Shown: piece by piece, positions 62,082 to 64,000 of the stretch
Layout of the letters: every line of letters starts with the position of its first letter
Position numbering within the stretch: position 1 is the first letter of the stretch
Source: Hyphomicrobiales bacterium
GTDB lineage: Bacteria; Pseudomonadota; Alphaproteobacteria; Rhizobiales; Aestuariivirgaceae
Length of the DNA: 64,000 nt
Direction: 5' to 3'
Assembly: GCA_025363755.1 (NCBI GenBank)
Contig: JANYLQ010000045.1
Location: 62,001-126,000, forward strand
The notes under the pieces: model-generated
The model's database searches: none
Seen by the model: the letters and a program-made list of their open reading frames with translations, nothing else
Told to the model about the DNA's origin: nothing
Program-made: the position numbers and the translations under genes

Positions 62082-62525
62082 TTAGTAGTTCACGTAAACA
62101 GTCTGAGTTTGTTGATAGAGGCCAGTAGCCGGATATGGTGTTGCAGTTGGCAACGTCACAGCGATCGTGTTTGTTGCAGTGCCGGTACCCGCAGCAGCCG
62201 CAGCGTTAGCGAAGGCATAATTTACTGGAATTGTGTTTGCGCCATTGAGCAAGTTGCCTGATGCTGTGATTGCGGCATTGTTGCCGGAAATGAAGGACAG
62301 GTTATATGGTGTGCCGGCGTTGCAAACAACACTGACAGTCGAGTTTGCTGATTCTGTGCCAAGGATTGTGGACAGGTTGCCGAAGTTTATAGCAGTGGCA
62401 GCCACAGAGCAGGCCTTGACGATTGTAACTTGCACGTTGAATGTGCCCGAAGCGGTTGCAGCGAATGCTGAAGAAGCGCTGGCAAGACCAGCAGTAGCTA
62501 TGAGTGGCAGAAGATATTTACGCAT
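62082..62525 (-). CDS. Spore coat U domain pilus subunit
   Basis: A 147-residue exported subunit, signal peptide ending SASSAFA. One SCPU domain: FNVQVTIVKACSVAATAINF, one Cys pair, and the family end GLYQQTQTVYVNY. The N-terminal strand ATASGTFNVQVTI is the likely donor strand. It is probably the main shaft protein of the Csu-type pilus and is followed by chaperone, usher and tip genes. Confidence 0.88.
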   Translation of the reverse strand: MRKYLLPLIATAGLASASSAFAATASGTFNVQVTIVKACSVAATAINFGNLSTILGTESANSTVSVVCNAGTPYNLSFISGNNAAITASGNLLNGANTIPVNYAFANAAAAAGTGTATNTIAVTLPTATPYPATGLYQQTQTVYVNY

Positions 62526-63054
62526 GACATTACCTTTGTTTGTTAAAATCTATTTTGCACCTTGGGATTTTAACCGTTGCCGCCGCAAGAAACTTACAGA
62601 GTGCCCCCGGGTTTTCCCTACTTCACCATTAGCGCCCGCATCTTAAACTGGGGTTCAGAAGGCTGGTTAACTTGAAGCTCCAAATTTGTTCCGATTTGAA
62701 TCAACTCCGTTCGCACTGCGATATTTTTTGGGAGATTGTTGAGTCACTTCAATACTTTGCATATTGTCGATAAAATGTCGGAAAATCCTGTGATTCAGTG
62801 ATGATTAAGGATAGCTGGGATTTACCTGTTCAATAAGCTCATGCGGAATGGACAAGAGCGATCTCAGCGTACTGTCTGTTTAGACCGCAAGGCCAATTTT
62901 TTATTGGTTAAACGATCGAGTCAAAGTGTCCCAAATTGACTCTTCGTGTTGGAGCATTGAAGAATTCAAAAAAACATCGGCTGTGATGCGAAAGATTCAA
63001 TCTTTGGATCGTCAGAAAATGAATTCAATCTACTTGTTTACAAAGTCACGGACG
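62526..63054. other. Intergenic region between the two pilus subunit genes
   Basis: No gene is supported in these 529 bases. It should contain the promoter of the main pilus operon and the terminator of the upstream subunit. A weak stem CCAAT-TTTTT-ATTGG is near 62893-62907. The stretch 62700-62800 is A/T-rich, but I could not fix a promoter. Confidence 0.45.
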
Positions 63055-63501
63055 TCAATAATTTACATAAACTGTTTGTGTACGCTGATAGAGACCAAGT
63101 GCGGGATTGGCATTGGCAACAAGTTTGCCTGTTAGGATATGGCTTCCCGAGGTCGTACCTGCAGTGGCACCTAAAGTTAGACCCGTCCGAATTATGTTGC
63201 CAGCAGGGTTCGTTAGGTTGACATTCAAAATCGTTAAAGCGCCGCCGGCTCGCAATGAAACATTATATGGAGTTCCTCTCGAGCAAATAACGCTGAGTGT
63301 GGACGTCGAAGTTTCAGTTCCCAGAACCTTGCTCATATTTCCAAAATTCATCGCGGTCGCACTAACGCGACAAGCTTTTACGATGTTAATTCGTACATTG
63401 AAATTTCTAGAGCGAGTGGCAGCATTTACATAGCTGCTGGTGACTAACAATAAAGCAGCCGCCAACTTAAACGCAAAATATCGATTTGGAGGTCTACGCA
63501 A
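63055..63501 (-). CDS. Second spore coat U domain pilus subunit paralog
   Basis: A 148-residue exported protein with signal peptide ending TSSYVNA. One SCPU domain closely parallel to the 62082 gene: FNVRINIVKACRVSATAMNF, GTPYNVSLRAGG and GLYQRTQTVYVNY. It carries more Arg than its neighbour (ATRSRNFNVR). It sits 529 bases upstream of the other subunit, so it may have its own promoter. It may be a minor or alternative subunit. Confidence 0.85.
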   Translation of the reverse strand: MRRPPNRYFAFKLAAALLLVTSSYVNAATRSRNFNVRINIVKACRVSATAMNFGNMSKVLGTETSTSTLSVICSRGTPYNVSLRAGGALTILNVNLTNPAGNIIRTGLTLGATAGTTSGSHILTGKLVANANPALGLYQRTQTVYVNY

Positions 63502-63640
63502 TGTAGCAATTTCCTAAATTTTGGAGAGTGATACAGGAATAGTTTTAATTGGCTGTGCAGAAAGATAGTTAATAAGGCTGCCATTTTATCTGACTATTTG
63601 AAAACGAGAATAAATTTCCAATTTCAACAGTGACGTGATG

Positions 63641-64000
63641 CTAAGACACAGTGAGCTGTTCTTTAATTGAGGAAACTAAAGTATTTCGCGCTGATATAAA
63701 ATGTTTCCTACAAGCAAACTCAATCCGCATTGGATCACGGCTAAAAAGTGCTTCGATATATTCTAAATGCTCTAGAATCGCTGCTCGATTGCGTTTTCTT
63801 TCATCAACTTTGTTCCACTGATAGTGATAGTGAAATATCAGCGAAATGAGATCATAAAAATCAACGATAAAACGATTCATGGAAGCGTTATTTATAAGCT
63901 GATGAAATCTTTCATCAATATCTGAAAAATCATGAAAGTCCTTTTTTATATTTCGCAAAAGAATTTTATGATCGGCCTCTAAAGCTTTAAGTTCCTTCCA
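63641..64000 (-). CDS. GntR family regulator, FCD domain (partial, N-terminus outside window)
   Basis: The last 119 codons are open to the right edge. The segment is an FCD ligand domain: DIDERFHQLINNASMNRFI, an aromatic/His stretch LIFHYHYQWNK, then AILEHLEYIEALFSRDPMRI and HFISARNTLV with the usual metal-site histidines. The helix-turn-helix must lie beyond the window. A 139-base gap with A/T-rich sequence separates it from the pilus subunit. It is A/T-richer than most neighbours. Confidence 0.75.
   Translation of the reverse strand, partial: WKELKALEADHKILLRNIKKDFHDFSDIDERFHQLINNASMNRFIVDFYDLISLIFHYHYQWNKVDERKRNRAAILEHLEYIEALFSRDPMRIEFACRKHFISARNTLVSSIKEQLTVS

Overview
The window is a stretch of chromosome from an alphaproteobacterium, most likely of the Rhizobiales/Hyphomicrobiales type. 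The support is a short-form hisG with hisZ and hisS, a tRNA-His that encodes no G-1 and has a G1-U72 pair with A73, ThuA/ThuB and AglF/AglG-like sugar genes, a GAAC-N7-GAAC LexA-type box, many GntR/FCD, LacI and CUT1 ABC genes, and moderate GC content. No phage, transposase, CRISPR array or rRNA gene was seen.

Layout. 1-464 is the end of a sugar phosphate isomerase/epimerase gene, divergent from a GntR regulator (555-1250). 1259-9544 (minus) is a galactoside operon: binding protein, two permeases, GH36 alpha-galactosidase, ABC ATPase and GH42 beta-galactosidase, facing an AraC regulator (9703-10638). A lytic transglycosylase follows. 12186-15717 is hisS-hisZ-hisG, behind a strong promoter carrying a LexA-type box. 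15897-18460 is lldD, a Cys-rich conserved protein and an FAH-family hydrolase. 18519-29632 is a surface operon: a chain of secreted DUF11 (Ig-like) proteins of very different lengths and an outer-membrane beta-barrel protein. A tRNA-His gene separates it from a multi-PAS histidine kinase, an AsmA-like protein and moaE on the other strand.

34903-39808 (minus) is a PotABCD-like ABC transporter with an Asp/Glu/hydantoin racemase. A CoxG-like protein with a histone-H1-like tail and tRNA-Thr come next. 40874-48522 (plus) holds two small genes, an M1 aminopeptidase, an Sfp-type phosphopantetheinyl transferase and a 1355-residue single-module NRPS of the Pls (epsilon-poly-lysine synthetase) type. 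48523-49915 is an accessory patch with paired palindromes, an inverted partial gene copy and an orphan integrase-N-domain-like gene. 49916-56411 is a thuEFGKAB-like operon with AglF/AglG-type permeases, controlled by a divergent LacI regulator with two matching operators. 57680-63501 encodes a Csu-type (spore coat U) chaperone-usher pilus. The window ends inside a GntR/FCD regulator.

The best candidate for an undescribed system is the DUF11 operon. Each small secreted protein starts, just after its signal peptide, with the strand that normally ends a DUF11 domain, and stops just before that strand. One chain's C-terminus plus the next chain's N-terminus therefore rebuilds a complete inter-repeat junction. 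This suggests head-to-tail, donor-strand-like fibre assembly next to an outer-membrane barrel. The second candidate is the Pls-like synthetase, whose hand-read adenylation code resembles that for lysine, clustered with its activating enzyme and an aminopeptidase.
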